A stretch of 64,000 bases of DNA from Anaeramoeba flamelloides (lineage: Eukaryota; Metamonada; Anaeramoebidae): NCBI GenBank assembly GCA_027625915.1, contig JANTQA010000012.1, positions 2,945,001-3,009,000 on the forward strand. Direction: 5' to 3'. Shown one piece after another: positions 1 through 10,689 of the stretch. The notes below the pieces were generated by a model. That model ran no database searches, was not told where the DNA came from, and worked only from the letters and a program-made list of their open reading frames with translations. Position 1 is the first letter of the stretch; every line of letters starts with the position of its first letter. Both the position numbers and the translations under genes were made by a program.

Positions 1-334
1 TTTTCTAGGTTCAATTAAGATTTGTTACAGATTTAATAGTAAAAAATTTGAATATTTTTTTTTTACAGTTAAGAGGTTATAATCATATCTTTTCAAAGTA
101 TTGGAAATTTAATCAATATCTCACAAATGGATAACCAATTATTTTTACTATTAAAGAATTATTTTTTAATATAAATTTAAAAAAAATATTTTTTTTTTGA
201 TTTTCGGTTCGGTTTTTTTTAATTTTTGAGATAAACTGAAATTTTTATAAATTTTCAGTTTATTCCAAAAATTAAAAAAAAAACTAGGACACTTTTCCTT
301 AGGTTTTCCAGAATTTAAAATAGTATAGTAAAAT

Positions 335-872
335 CTAAACCCCGTTCCAAAAATTTGGACACACCCAAAATCAAAAATATGCAAAATAAAAACCCAATTT
401 ATTGTATTTTTCCAAACCTAATATAAAACGGCATTTAAGTAACACAGTATTAATTTTTTAATAAGTAATCATTAGAACCCAAATAAAAGAAAAAAAATAT
501 AAAACTCAAAAATAAAAATAGGTGTGTCCAAAATAATGAAACGAGCGGAACAAAAAATGTATTGGTAAATATGTTGAAATTTCACCACCGTTTGTTGATC
601 GATCAAATGTTAAGATACCATCTACAAATTGTATGTGATTTTCCAATTTAACTAACTCAACACTAACCTTCTATCAACCATTGAAAAAAAAATTCTAGAT
701 CTAATGAAACAAATTTCGTAACTGCAAAAAAGGAAATGAAAACAAAACAAAAAAGACAAAAAATGAAATTGTTTGTAAAATCAAAATTTTTTCCAAATTG
801 AATTTAAAGTGCAGTAATGATGTTCTTTCCATAGTTTAAACTGTGTCCAAATTTTTGGAATCTAGTTTATAT
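335..872 (+). mobile_element. Mariner-like non-autonomous element, copy 1
   Basis: About 540 bp bounded by inverted ends that share TTCCAAAAATTTGGACACA: the left end at about 336-366 reads inward and its reverse complement lies at about 840-869. There is no transposase frame inside. Copies with matching ends and interior lie at 45738-46276 and, in reverse, at about 47388-47917. The size, terminal inverted repeats and absence of coding sequence fit a MITE mobilised by a Tc1/mariner-type transposase; that superfamily is inferred from the style of the ends. Confidence 0.65.
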
Positions 873-879
873 AATTTTA

Positions 880-1195
880 CTTAATTCTTTTGAATTCTGG
901 AAAACCGCCGTTCGCTTTTTTTTGATTTAAGAAATAAAAAGAAAATTTTTGAAATTTTCTTTTAATTTCTTAAATTAAAAAAAAGCTAGGCACTCGACGG
1001 CACTCTACGGACACTTTCGTTGGGTTTTCCAGAATTTAAATGAATAGAAAAAAACTATTTGATTTACTCAATTCTTTTGAATTCTGGAAAACCACCATTG
1101 GCTTTTTTTTAATTTAAGAAAACAAAAGAAAATTTCTTTAATTTTCTTTTAATTTCATAAATTAAAAAAAAAGCTTGGCACTTGACGGACACTCA
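880..1195. repeat. Palindromic GGTTTTCCAGAATT-tag repeats, two adjacent units
   Basis: Two neighbouring units (about 880-1040 and 1069-1195) open with AATTCTTTTGAATTCTGG and fold into a hairpin. One arm has a T-run followed by GATTTAAG or AATTTAAG, and the other has AAATTAAAAAAAAGC; TTTTGAAATTTTC lies at the centre of the first. Each is followed by GGCAC and an ACGGACAC box. Related units occur at 181-330, 7037-7215, 10815-11065, 16960-17215, 19420-19505 and 39515-39790. Confidence 0.6.
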
Positions 1196-2096
1196 CAATA
1201 ATTATCATAAGGATTTTTTTCCTTATTTTCAGTTTTATTGGATGAGTACAACATTTTCAAAAGTATTCGTTATTATCTATCACAGTAAATATCACCAAGT
1301 TGAATCAAACAAAAGTTCATCCTTTTGTTTATTTGGAATTTTTTACCTGAAATGTGCACTTTTTTCTAGACTAGAGACTTTTAAAAAGGGTGGTTATACT
1401 ATTAACAACAATAAATAAAATAGTCTGATGAATTTAAAGTTCTGGAATTTTGATTATATTGTGAATAAACTTTAGTATTCAAGATGAAAGATTCATGAAC
1501 GGTAGTAGTTTTGTCTAACTTTTTTTTTTTACAATCTTATTTTTTCAAGCTAGTGAGGTGTGCCCTTTTGTTTGAAAAAGAGTTTAGATGTTTTCTAATA
1601 CATTTATCATTTATCTAAGGGATTGATCACGAAAAAAATAAATTAGAGATTGACTTTAGTCAGTTTCTCTATTAATTTTGACGATTTGGGATTTTTTTGA
1701 TTTTCTAAATTTAACAAAAGTTGTTAAAATTGAGAGATGAAAATTTATAATATTTAAAAAATACCACAATTAGAATGGTTAATGGTTTCTGGGTAATTTA
1801 TAAAAATATCTGTAAAATGGGAATATATTTTCCTATTTTTACAAATATTGTCAATTGATCTGAAAAATGGAATTTCAAGGAGTTTTAGTGAAATATACCA
1901 GTTTTAGTTTTGAAAGTTATCAAATATTATGATTCTCTCCTTCTTTGAAGATTAAAAAAATCAAAAAAGCTTTAAATTGTTAACAAAACAAAAATTTGAT
2001 TTTACGACCATCTAAAATAATTTTTTTTTTATTATTCTTTAATAGATAAACAATCGATTTAATTTTCTTTTTTGAGATGAATATTAATAATCCCAC

Positions 2097-3020
2097 TTAA
2101 TCTTCTTCTTCTTCATTCTTATTTCCCCTCATTACATTTAATTTTCTTTTTAATCTGCCTGGTCTTCCACCCCCAAATGGGCTTTTTGAAGAAAATCCAA
2201 TGTGTTTTTGTGATTCAATTTTGACCATAAAGGATGGCACATTAACTAATTGGCTTCCAACAGAAATGTGTCTTTGTTTGATGAGTACTCTTGCGTGGTG
2301 AATGGATCTTGCTAAGCCTGATTTGTATACTTGTGTTTGTAATCTTCGATCAAGAAAATCATCAATGGTAAGTGTCAAGACATATTCAAGTCTTTGTTTC
2401 TGTTCGTCAAGGATTCCAAGATTTGTTAACCTTCTTAAAAGTGCTGCTCCTTCAAAGATTCTTCTTGGATCTTTTGAAAATCCATTTATTAAGTGATAGT
2501 GTATTTGTTGTTTGAGAGGTTGTGATTTTTTTTTTTTTTTTTTTTTTTTTGTTGGAAATGTTTTTGATTTTTCAGAAAAAAAAAAAAAAGTAAAGATGGA
2601 GGAAAGAAAAGAAAATAAAGAAAAAAAGGAAAGTTCAGTTTTTGTTGATTTACAAAAAGAGATTAATGTTGGTTAACCAAAAAAAAAAAAGCAAATTAGT
2701 CAAATTAACAACTATGATTTTTTTTTTTTGATCTTTTTTTTTGAACAAGCAAAAAAGTTGCAAAAAGGCTTGGGATCAAAAAAAAAATCATAAAGCAATA
2801 AAGTGTTCTTAAAAGTAAAATAAAATATCAAACCATTTTCTTCAAGAGTAAGAAGGTTTCTTGCAGATTTTCTGATTTTAGCAAGTGTATAATGAACTCT
2901 CCATACTTCTCTTTTTGTTCGAAGTCCATATTTTCCTACAACTTTAAGTTCATGATCTAGTCTTTCTTTTTGATATGGACGACGTGGTGTCTTGAATGTT
3001 TTTGATTTTCTTCGTGACAT
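2097..3020 (-). CDS. RPS9: 40S ribosomal protein S9 (uS4), two exons
   Basis: Small-subunit ribosomal protein uS4, an early-assembly 18S rRNA binder. Exon 1 runs 3020-2834 and exon 2 2470-2097; the 363-nt intron (2833-2471) is GT-AG, phase 1, and contains a long homopolymer run. The join gives [15 protein letters not shown], matching the conserved eukaryotic LLTLDE-DPRRLFEG region. The product is 186 residues against about 194 in human. Further family sequence includes [20 protein letters not shown], the RNA-binding [20 protein letters not shown] segment, [14 protein letters not shown] and an acidic EEEED tail. The start is the ATG at 3020 ([10 protein letters not shown]); an in-frame extension to 3098 is unlike the family. 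It is divergent from the bZIP gene, with about 1.2 kb between them. Confidence 0.96.
2471..2833 (-). other. RPS9 intron
   Basis: Spliceosomal intron with donor GTTTGATA and acceptor CAAAAG on the minus strand, phase 1, fixed by the protein match on both sides. It contains a homopolymer run of about 27 T on the plus strand near 2525-2550. It is longer than the first bZIP intron (126 nt). Confidence 0.9.
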
Positions 3021-4231
3021 AATTAAAGTTTGGGAAGTTTTTAAAAAATGTTTTTTTTGAGGAGTGAACACCCCTAAAAATCTCTTGACTTTTATCATTC
3101 TATCAGCCTTTTCAAACTTTCAAACAATTTCCAACACTTTAAATTGGGTATTTGTAGTAACAATTATAAGCTTTTATAAAAGTTACAAGTCTTTTTGTCT
3201 TGAAATGTAAACATTAGCTTTACAAGTTTTCCCAAAATGGTTAATTTATAGACCTTTAAAATTATGAGATTACTGTTGTGAAAACGTATGAAGATGTTGA
3301 TTTTTTCTGTTTACTTAAGAGACTACCATTTTCCAATCACAAAAGGATACTTTTTTATTTCAAATTATTGTGTATTTTATGAATTTTGAATAAAAATAAA
3401 TCTATTTTTCTAAAATAAATCATAAATAGAAAACGTACACAACACAGTATTTCCTATTTAACCTTAGGAAGAATTTTGAAGGATAATTTAAGTATTTTTG
3501 ATAGAGGTTCGAATTGAAAAATACTTTCATGTTAGATTTTTTCTTTTAATGTCCTTATCAAATGAATGTATGAAACTTTTTCAAACAAGTCCCCAAAAAT
3601 AATACAGTCTATTATTAGTTGCAAAAACCCAACACCTTGTCAAAAATTAATAAGAGATGACTAACACAACTAATATAGTTTTTTTGACTGTTATTATCAA
3701 ATTAAAAAAAAATAAATTTAATCTCAAAGTTTCAAAAATAAATAAATCCAAATTAATAAAACTCAGATTTTCATTATCAAATAGTTTTGTGAAGACCTTG
3801 GTTTTATTCTTTCCTTATAATTAGTTGAAAAATATTTGAGAATCTAAAATAAAAATTTTGAAATCTTAATTGGAAAATGACAGACATCATAAATTTTAAA
3901 AAAAGTTCTGATTTTAATTGAATCAATAAAATTAACAAAGAAGTATTTTAAGAGGGTACACAAAAATAAATTCCTAATTAGAAAGGGAATTTATTCATAT
4001 TTTTTGATCATAATTTTGAAAACAAATTGATTTTTGGAAATGTATGTTATCACCAATAAAAACTTTAATCAGATGGAAACCAAATATAAGATACAATGAA
4101 TCTGGGAATTAAACTGCCTTGAAATGTGTGGAACAAAAAACACAAAACAATTTTCTCCAATTTGGAACCCCAGCAAAAATTTTTCGTTATTTATTTTTTC
4201 GTTTTTTTGTTCAAATCTTGCTTGAAAGAAA
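3021..4231. promoter_or_regulatory. Divergent intergenic region between RPS9 and the bZIP gene
   Basis: About 1.2 kb between the RPS9 start (minus) and the bZIP start (plus). It must hold both promoters, but I see no recognisable core element, operator or RNA gene. It is AT-rich and lacks the palindromic repeats found elsewhere in the window. Confidence 0.35.
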
Positions 4232-5254
4232 ATGAAAAATTCTCTACAAGACTATTTTAGTTCCGATCGGTGGGAAAAAAATCCATGGGAAACCACAATT
4301 GGCAACAATTTTGATGAACTATTTTTTGACTCTTCGCTCGAGTTAATTACGTCTATTGACAATTTAGTTTCTGAACAAAATCTTTTTAGTGATTTTAAAA
4401 AACCAAAATTACCAAACCTTTTGGGTAAGGAATTTTCTTTTTCTTTTTCTTTTTTTTTTTTTCGAACAAAAGTTGTTTTTGATTTTTAAAAAAAATACCA
4501 CTTCTTTTTTTCTTGGAATTTTTTATTTTATACTGATGGCTATTCAAAAGAAATAAATTCAGAACCAAAACAGGAACCTATTTTTAAAAAAAAATTCAAG
4601 ACAATTCCACAAAAAACGATCACCAAAATGCCAGAATTTGATTTAGATTTAATCCAAGAATTAAAGGGTCTTCAAACTTTGTCGAACAAAAAAACCAACG
4701 AAACTCCAAATACAAAAAACTCAACACAACCTAACAGAACAACCACAACAACCACAACCTCTCCAAATCTGAGAAAAAAACAACCTACACACCAAAATAA
4801 ATCAGCTTTCTCCATGCCTTCATCTTCATCTTCACCTTCACCTTCATCTATATCTTCGTCTTTGTCAACAACAACTTTGAATTCAAAAAAAATAAAAGCA
4901 AAGGAAAAATATTCCTCGCTTCAGGTACGGCCACATAAACACACGATCCGAAAAAGAAGAAAAAACAAAAAAAAAAAGTATCAAAACTCTGATTCTTATT
5001 CACAAACCCCAATTTTGTGTGTTGGTGGAAAAAATTTATTAGCCAAAATGTCACAAGAACAATTAAATAAGCTTAGTAGCAAACAAAGGAAACTTCGGAA
5101 AATCTACAAAAATAGACTTGCTGCGAAAAGAAGTGCAGATAGAATAAAAAACAAAATTAACTTTTTAGGTGAAAAATCAAATCAATTACTTCAAAAAAAT
5201 CAAAATTTGAATCGAGAAATAACACAAACAAAAATGGAACGTGATCAGCTAATG
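4232..5254 (+). CDS. bZIP transcription factor, 5' part (3' end unresolved)
   Basis: DNA-binding bZIP regulator, expected nuclear. Exon 1 is 4232-4424 and exon 2 starts at 4551; the 126-nt intron (GTAAGG to AAAAG, phase 1) keeps the frame open. The 299 residues encoded comprise an acidic/aromatic start (WEKNPWETTIGNNFDELFFD), a Thr/Ser-rich middle, a Lys/Arg cluster (HTIRKRRKNKKKKYQ) and a bZIP at about 235-299. The basic region reads KNRLAAKRSADRIKNK. It keeps the Asn, the Ala-Ala pair and the Ser, but has Ala where nearly all bZIPs have an invariant Arg. Three Leu heptads follow (FLGEKSNQLLQKNQNL). A likely donor GTTTGT at 5255 interrupts the zipper; reading on gives a Phe-rich tail and a stop at about 5395. 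The next exon is not certain; see 7584-8613. Confidence 0.8.
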
Positions 5255-5355
5255 GTTTGTTTTTTTTTTTTTTTTTTAGCTTGTCTTTTGGACTTTTTTC
5301 ACAAATTTGTTTTTGAAAAACTGTTCTTGAGATTATTTTTTAACAGTAAAGTAGC

Positions 5356-5803
5356 GAAAATAATCCCTGACAAGATTTTTAATTATGAATATTAGTAAAA
5401 TTAATGTGTAATTTCATTTATTTACAATCAAATCCTTTTTTTTAAGAATCAAACTTTTTAAATTATAACTCGCCCACTTATTAGAACAATGATTAATGAA
5501 ATCACACTTGTTCAAAACACCATTCAATCAATCAAAAAACAAGAATAAAAATTATCATTTTCCAAACTCTTAGTAAACCTCTATAAAACTCTATTGTCTT
5601 TCAAAAAAGTTAGATCTACTTAGGGCTATCAAACAATTACTCGAGCATTCTAGAGAAACTCTACTTTGATGAACTTTAGGTAGGTTTATTACTAGGCTCC
5701 TAAAAAAATTTGTAATTTATAATAAGGATTTGATTGAAAATAAATGAAATTACACAAAAATTTTCCTAATATTCACAATTAAAAATCTTGTCAGGGATTT
5801 TTT
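5356..5803. mobile_element. Long inverted-repeat element (MITE-like)
   Basis: The left arm (5356-5435) is the reverse complement of the right arm (5726-5803) over about 78 bases with few differences. Both contain AATCCCTGACAAGATTTTTAA and, further in, GTAATTTCATTTATTT or its complement. The interior is about 290 bases and has no long frame. The arms fade outward, so exact termini and any target duplication are not clear. Confidence 0.6.
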
Positions 5804-5995
5804 TCATGTCCGGTATTTTTTTGCCTACTATACACCTTTGTTTTTGTGAAAACTGTGTTTTTTTTATTTTTTCAAATTATTACTTGGAAAGAACTTTTTT
5901 GATGAAAATTCGGGATATTTCAAGGCCAAGTGAAGGAAACCCAAACAACAAATTCCACAGTATCAGAATCATTTTTTTTTTTTATTTCACCCTTT

Positions 5996-6135
5996 CGAAA
6001 AGAAAGCGAAACAGAAAAAAAGTTGGACATGATTTTTCGTCTGACGCATTAGTAGAATCACAGAAGCCTGGAAATGAAAAGTAAAATCAATCAATTATAA
6101 GAAGAAATAAATTAACATCAAAGAATAAAACATCA
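5996..6135 (+). mobile_element. Truncated copy of the long-TIR MITE at 63343-63770
   Basis: Only the left part aligns: GCGAAACAGAAAAAAAGTT, then GAAATGAAAAGTAAAATCAA and AAGAAGAAATAAATTAACAT follow the same order as in the intact copy near the window's end. No right arm was found, so this is a fragment. It begins about 190 bases after the inverted repeat at 5356-5803. Confidence 0.5.
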
Positions 6136-6284
6136 TTATTTTGAAATTTCACAGATTACCTAAATAGATATTCTTATATTTATTACAAGAATAAAATAAA
6201 AAAAATAAAATCTTGCAGTTTATTCAAAAAATATTTCAACCTTGAAATAGATGGGGATATCGATCATTTTTGATGAGACTACCC

Positions 6285-6860
6285 ATTATATGCCCTTAAT
6301 ATAAAAAAGCACTATTTTTTTCTGATTAATATTTTTCGAAATCTAGTTTTAAAACTTACCGTATTAACCAAGGTGATCAATGTTTTTAGAATAAAAACAC
6401 TCTCAACTTTTGAATATAGAAAATATTTTTTGAAATTACTGTGTACTTTTTTATTTTTTTTTTGAAAAATTGGGGATGAGAAAATTTTGAAATCAAAGAA
6501 TAAGTTAATATATAAGATTAGAATATTTTTCCAGAGAGTTTATCTTTTTTGAAGAACTTTTTTTCTAAAATTACCATTTAAAAATAAAAAAACATTTGAA
6601 GACCAAATTAGTGCCTTTTGTGAAAATAAAATTCCCATAATTTAGAATTTGTTTTAGTAAATGAGTTAAAATAAGATAGTTTATATAAAAATATACATAA
6701 TTTCAAGTTTGAATTCAATCATTTTGACAAAAAATGTTTTCAAGAAAAAGTTTAATTGAAACTTTATTTATTTTTATTTTTTCATTTAGTTTTTTTAATT
6801 TTTTTAATGGAAGGTATTTGATCAGTTTTCCATTTTTAGTATTTTTTGGGTTGGAGGGAC
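6285..6860 (+). repeat. Dispersed repeat, copy 1 (partner at 29985-30560)
   Basis: About 570 bases align directly with 29985-30560, for example AGCACTATTTTTTTCTGATT, CCAAATTAGTGCCTTTTGTG, CCCATAATTTAGAATTTGTT and GTATTTGATCAGTTTTC, in the same order with small differences. I see no terminal inverted repeats. The second copy carries an open frame over its first half; this one does not keep it clearly open. It may be an old mobile element or duplicated gene debris. Confidence 0.6.
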
Positions 6861-7036
6861 ATATAAAGAAAATCGAATAATTTGGATTAAAGAATTAATT
6901 CAAATTAATAATAACAATAAAATAAAAATAATATCTATGTTATTAACAAAAATAAAGAATCATTTTTATCTTGTCTTTGCTTAATGATAAAGAAAATTAT
7001 GATTCTTATTTAAAATTTCAAAACAAAAAACTAGAA

Positions 7037-7215
7037 ATTAGAGAAGTGTCTTCAAGTGCCGTGGAGTGTCTTCAAGTGCCGTAGAGTACCTAGGTTTTCT
7101 TGAGGTTTTCTGTTTCATTTGTTAAATCTATCGATTTTACAAATAAACAGAAAAGTCAAGAAAACCTAACGGCGGTTTTCCAGAATTCAAAAGAATTGAA
7201 TTAAATCTTTGATTT
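7037..7215. repeat. Palindromic GGTTTTCCAGAATT-tag repeat
   Basis: It starts with a short tandem duplication (GTCTTCAAGTGCCGTGGAGT, then GTCTTCAAGTGCCGTAGAGT). A hairpin follows (TTCTTGAGGTTTTCTGTTT against AAACAGAAAAGTCAAGAA), then CCTAACGGCGGTTTTCCAGA, which is the family tag. Confidence 0.6.
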
Positions 7216-7583
7216 TACTAAATTCTTTTAAATTATGGAAAAGATAATGATTGTTTTTTTAATTCTTGTTTTTGCTTCGAAAATCAATTATAGTTTTTTA
7301 TGATATTTATGCTTAAGTAATGATAAAGTTACAAAAATTGCGATTATTTTTATCATATCATGATATATCATAAAATCGCGAATTTCAATATTATCGCAAT
7401 AATCTATAAAATCGCGAAAATTATTAAAAAATCGTGATAAATGCCAAAATATAGAGATTAAAAAGTAATCGCGATATAATAGTATGTATTTTCTTGTAAT
7501 TCGGCGATTTTCCCAAATTGTATTCATAATTCATTCTACTAATAATTACATCAAAATAAAGGTAACAAAGTATTTTGTTTCAG

Positions 7584-8613
7584 AGATAAATGGGGAAAAA
7601 CCCGAATAACGAAAAACACAACAACATATTTAAAAGGATTAACTAAAATTTGTATTGAATACCTTCTTTTTATATCCAATAACAATAACAATAATGATAA
7701 TAAAAAACAGGAAAGGGCAAATGAACTGGAAAAAGAATTAAAAGAACTCCGTGAAAAAGAAAAAGAAAAAGAAAAAGAAAAAGAAACAAATCCAAAATTT
7801 GAAACTTTAGAATTATTTGGATCTATTAGAAATGTTATTGAAAGCTTATCAACAATCCCATCTAATAAAAACCAAACCGAAGAAGAGATGATTTTACCAT
7901 CAACAATAAACTTTATGGATCAAAAATGGGGAACAATTAAAAAAAAACTTGTTAAAAATACTAATAACAGAACTGGATTTGCTATGATGATTGTCATTTT
8001 GGCAATTACTTTTTTCTTCGGCAACGAAATGATATTTGGCAGCTCAACAAGTTTTTCAATTCCGTTTTTCTCGGATGATGCAGATTACACACGAAATTTA
8101 AAAAGTTTGGATTATTTGAGAAAGACAGCAATGGAAAAGTGGGGAGATTCAAGTAATATTGTGCTAATTGAAGAAGTTAAACAATCACTCAAAGATAGCG
8201 ATTCAGATACAGATACGGATCTGAATACGAATGAGGATATAAACATAAATGTGAATAAAAATATTGATCCGTTAATAAGGGGAAAGGAGATAATGGATTC
8301 AAATTTAAATCCTTCTAAGGAATCAGAAAAAGATCCTTTGGATTGCAATTTTAAAAAATCAAATGAAAAAAGAAAAGAGATTGATAATTATAATGATAAT
8401 TATAATGAAACAGGGAATGGGGAAGAGAAAGAGAAAGAGAAAGAGAAAGAGAAAGAGAATGGGAATGAGAATGAAAATAAAAATAAAAATCAAAATTCAC
8501 AAAATAAAATTCCTATTGATTTATTTAGAAATGATGAAATTCTTGAAAACTCAAAAAATTTAAATCATCCAACTGCTGAAAAAAAAAATGAAAATAAAAT
8601 ATTACCTCAATAA
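7584..8613 (+). CDS. Single-pass membrane protein, 3' exon; candidate C-terminal half of the bZIP protein
   Basis: A frame open from 7543 to the TAA at 8611-8613, with no ATG before 7888 and a clean acceptor TTTCAG at 7583 (entry phase 2); about 342 residues from there. Order: KWGKTRITKNTTTYLKGL; an Asn run; a charged helix (QERANELEKELKELREKE, then KEKEKE); one hydrophobic segment (FAMMIVILAITFFFG, near 7978-8040); then an Asp/Asn/Lys/Glu-rich tail with SDSDTDTD, EKEKEK and NENENKNKNQ tracts. The charged helix before a lone membrane segment would suit a CREB3/ATF6-type membrane-tethered bZIP, and a bZIP exon lacking a good end lies 2.3 kb upstream on the same strand. The phases do not join directly (0 against 2), so the link is inference. 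Otherwise this is an unknown protein, possibly starting at the ATG at 7888. Confidence 0.5.
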
Positions 8614-9684
8614 CATCTTTTTATATTAATAATAATACAAATAAATGTTAGAATTTTTTTTTTCTTATTTTTTGAGCTGTACAATTTTTGTATTTCTTAA
8701 TAATTACATTTTAAAAATTTCAATTTAAAATTTATAGAATCTTTTCTTTTTTCTTTTTTTTTCTTATTTTTTAGATATCTTTATTAGACGAAGAAAAAAT
8801 AATAATAAACATTTTTTTTTTTTTTTTTTTTGGAATTTTTATAAATAGACAGTCATTTTAGGAATAATTGCTTGAAAACTTTGATTTTAAATCCGATCGA
8901 AAATTTATTTTCTTTTTTTTTTTTCCTCCCTTTAAAAGTTTAAAAATACTTTCTATTTATTTTTCCTTTCAGAAAAAAAAGAAAGTTTGCTTCTCTTAAA
9001 ATAAAATCTAACAATCGTATTAACATGACAACCATTTTTAAAAAAAGTAAACTCTTTTTCATCTAAAGGGGCCTAGTTTTATTAAAGAAATAGAACACAT
9101 TCTATGATTCAAATTAATTAATCTTTTCAAAATAACTTTTCAGTTTTTAGAACAAAATAATTATTTCTCAATATGTAAAAAAAATTTTTTTCTTTTTTTA
9201 TTTTTTTTTTCTCTTTTCTGTTTTTTTTTTTTTTAATTCCAATTTGAAAAAAAAAAAAAATGTTTTAAACTCCAAATTTAGATTAAGAAATGTGTGGATG
9301 TATATTTTCCGCTAAAATTCAGTCATTTATGATTTAAAAAAATCTAATTGTCAAGAATTTTACTTTTCTAAAGAAAATGTGAAATCTTGTAGGAGATGTT
9401 ACAATGAAAGGGACCAATTTTTTATAAAATATTTTTGTCTTTTTGGAAGTTATCGCTGTTCAGGTATTTCGTTTATGATTATCGACACTAATCCGAAGTT
9501 TATTATTTCTCTATTATTTCAAAATAATCTTAGTTTGGCTAATTCTTAAAAAAATAGTGAATTTTTCATTTTTTACAGAGTCATTTTGAGTTAGATAGAG
9601 TTTCTAAAACAGGTTTTTGGAAAAATATTGTTCAAACTTAACACTGTTTCAAAAATTGTGACACCTCTGAAATAATAAATTGAA

Positions 9685-9692
<8 letters not shown>

Positions 9693-9717
<25 letters not shown>
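9693..9717. repeat. (AT)n microsatellite
   Basis: A run of alternating T and A about 25 bases long, in intergenic DNA. Confidence 0.9.
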
Positions 9718-9718
<1 letters not shown>

Positions 9719-10689
9719 TTTTGTATTCAAGAACAACAGTAAATTAGATATAATTTGTAATACACTGTTAAATCATTCTAAATAGATAAAAACCAAATAT
9801 TTTAAAAATTAAAAACAATAAAAATTAAAACTAAAAAAAATGAGTCAGAATTTCGGAAATGAGTATTACCGATTTTTAATTACTGATTTTTCACCGAAAA
9901 AATGTAACAACAAGATTTTTGGCTGATAATTAAAATCAATTTTAAAAGAAATTACATATTCTTAATCATTTTTGTGATTTTTTATCTTTTTTAAGATATT
10001 TTTTCACATATTATCTATTTCCAAAAAAAAATTCTCAAAAATGAATTAAAACAAATTGAACAAAAAACAAAAAGAAAAAGTAATAATAAAAAATTGAATA
10101 CAAAAAATACTAAAAATAGTAATATATATATAACCTCCATTTTCATTAAAGGGCAGAACCAAAAATTAAAATTATTTTTTATTTTTAAAGAATCATCAAA
10201 ATTAGATTTTTTAAAAATAAGAGAAAGAATAAACATTAGATTAGAGTCGATAATTATAAACAAAATCACTTAATAAACCATAAATTTCCAAAAAAAAAAA
10301 AAAAAAAAAATGTAAAAATAAATTTTGAGTCACTTTCATTGGACTTCTCCTGCAAAATGTCAATTTCTTTAAACAAATAAAATTGTTGATAATAAGATTG
10401 TTTATTTGCAAATTTATTCATTTTAAAACACAATTTAAAACATCACTTTTCTGTATGTTAATTTGGAGTTTCAAACAATTTTTTTTTCATATTGACTTTG
10501 TAAAAAAAAAATAAAAAAGAAAAGAAGATAAGAAAATAATACAAAATAAAAAAATTTACTAAATGAGACATAATGACCAGATTTAAAAATTGAAAATTTC
10601 ATTTTGCAAAGAATAATGAATTAAAAAATGTAGAATATGTTCTCTTTAAACAATAAAACTGGACCACTTAAGTGAAAAAGGGTTTATAA

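Larger units (their letters stand above)
1..2096. other. Intergenic, repeat-rich, no gene seen
   Basis: No convincing coding sequence. The stretch holds one mariner-like element copy (335-872) between palindromic repeats carrying the GGTTTTCCAGAATT tag (about 181-330, 880-1040 and 1069-1195). The part from 1200 to 2096 is AT-rich and otherwise featureless to my eye. An open frame at 1182-1418 lacks an ATG and resembles no protein I know. Confidence 0.6.
5255..7583. other. Repeat-filled stretch, possible long bZIP intron
   Basis: Between the bZIP donor at 5255 and the acceptor TTTCAG at 7583 lie a long inverted repeat (5356-5803), a partial MITE (about 5996-6135), a dispersed repeat (about 6285-6860) and a palindromic unit (about 7037-7215). 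The rest is AT-rich. An open frame at 5788-6084 lies partly inside the inverted repeat and the MITE and is not believed. If the bZIP and downstream membrane exons are one gene, this is its second intron, possibly with a small extra exon that I could not place. Confidence 0.4.

Noticed and set aside
3505-3525. GGTTCGAATTG resembling a tRNA T-arm
   Set aside because: No acceptor stem, D-arm or anticodon arm around it.
5788-6084. 98-residue plus-strand open frame
   Set aside because: Its start lies in the right arm of an inverted repeat and its end in a MITE fragment; composition is not protein-like throughout.
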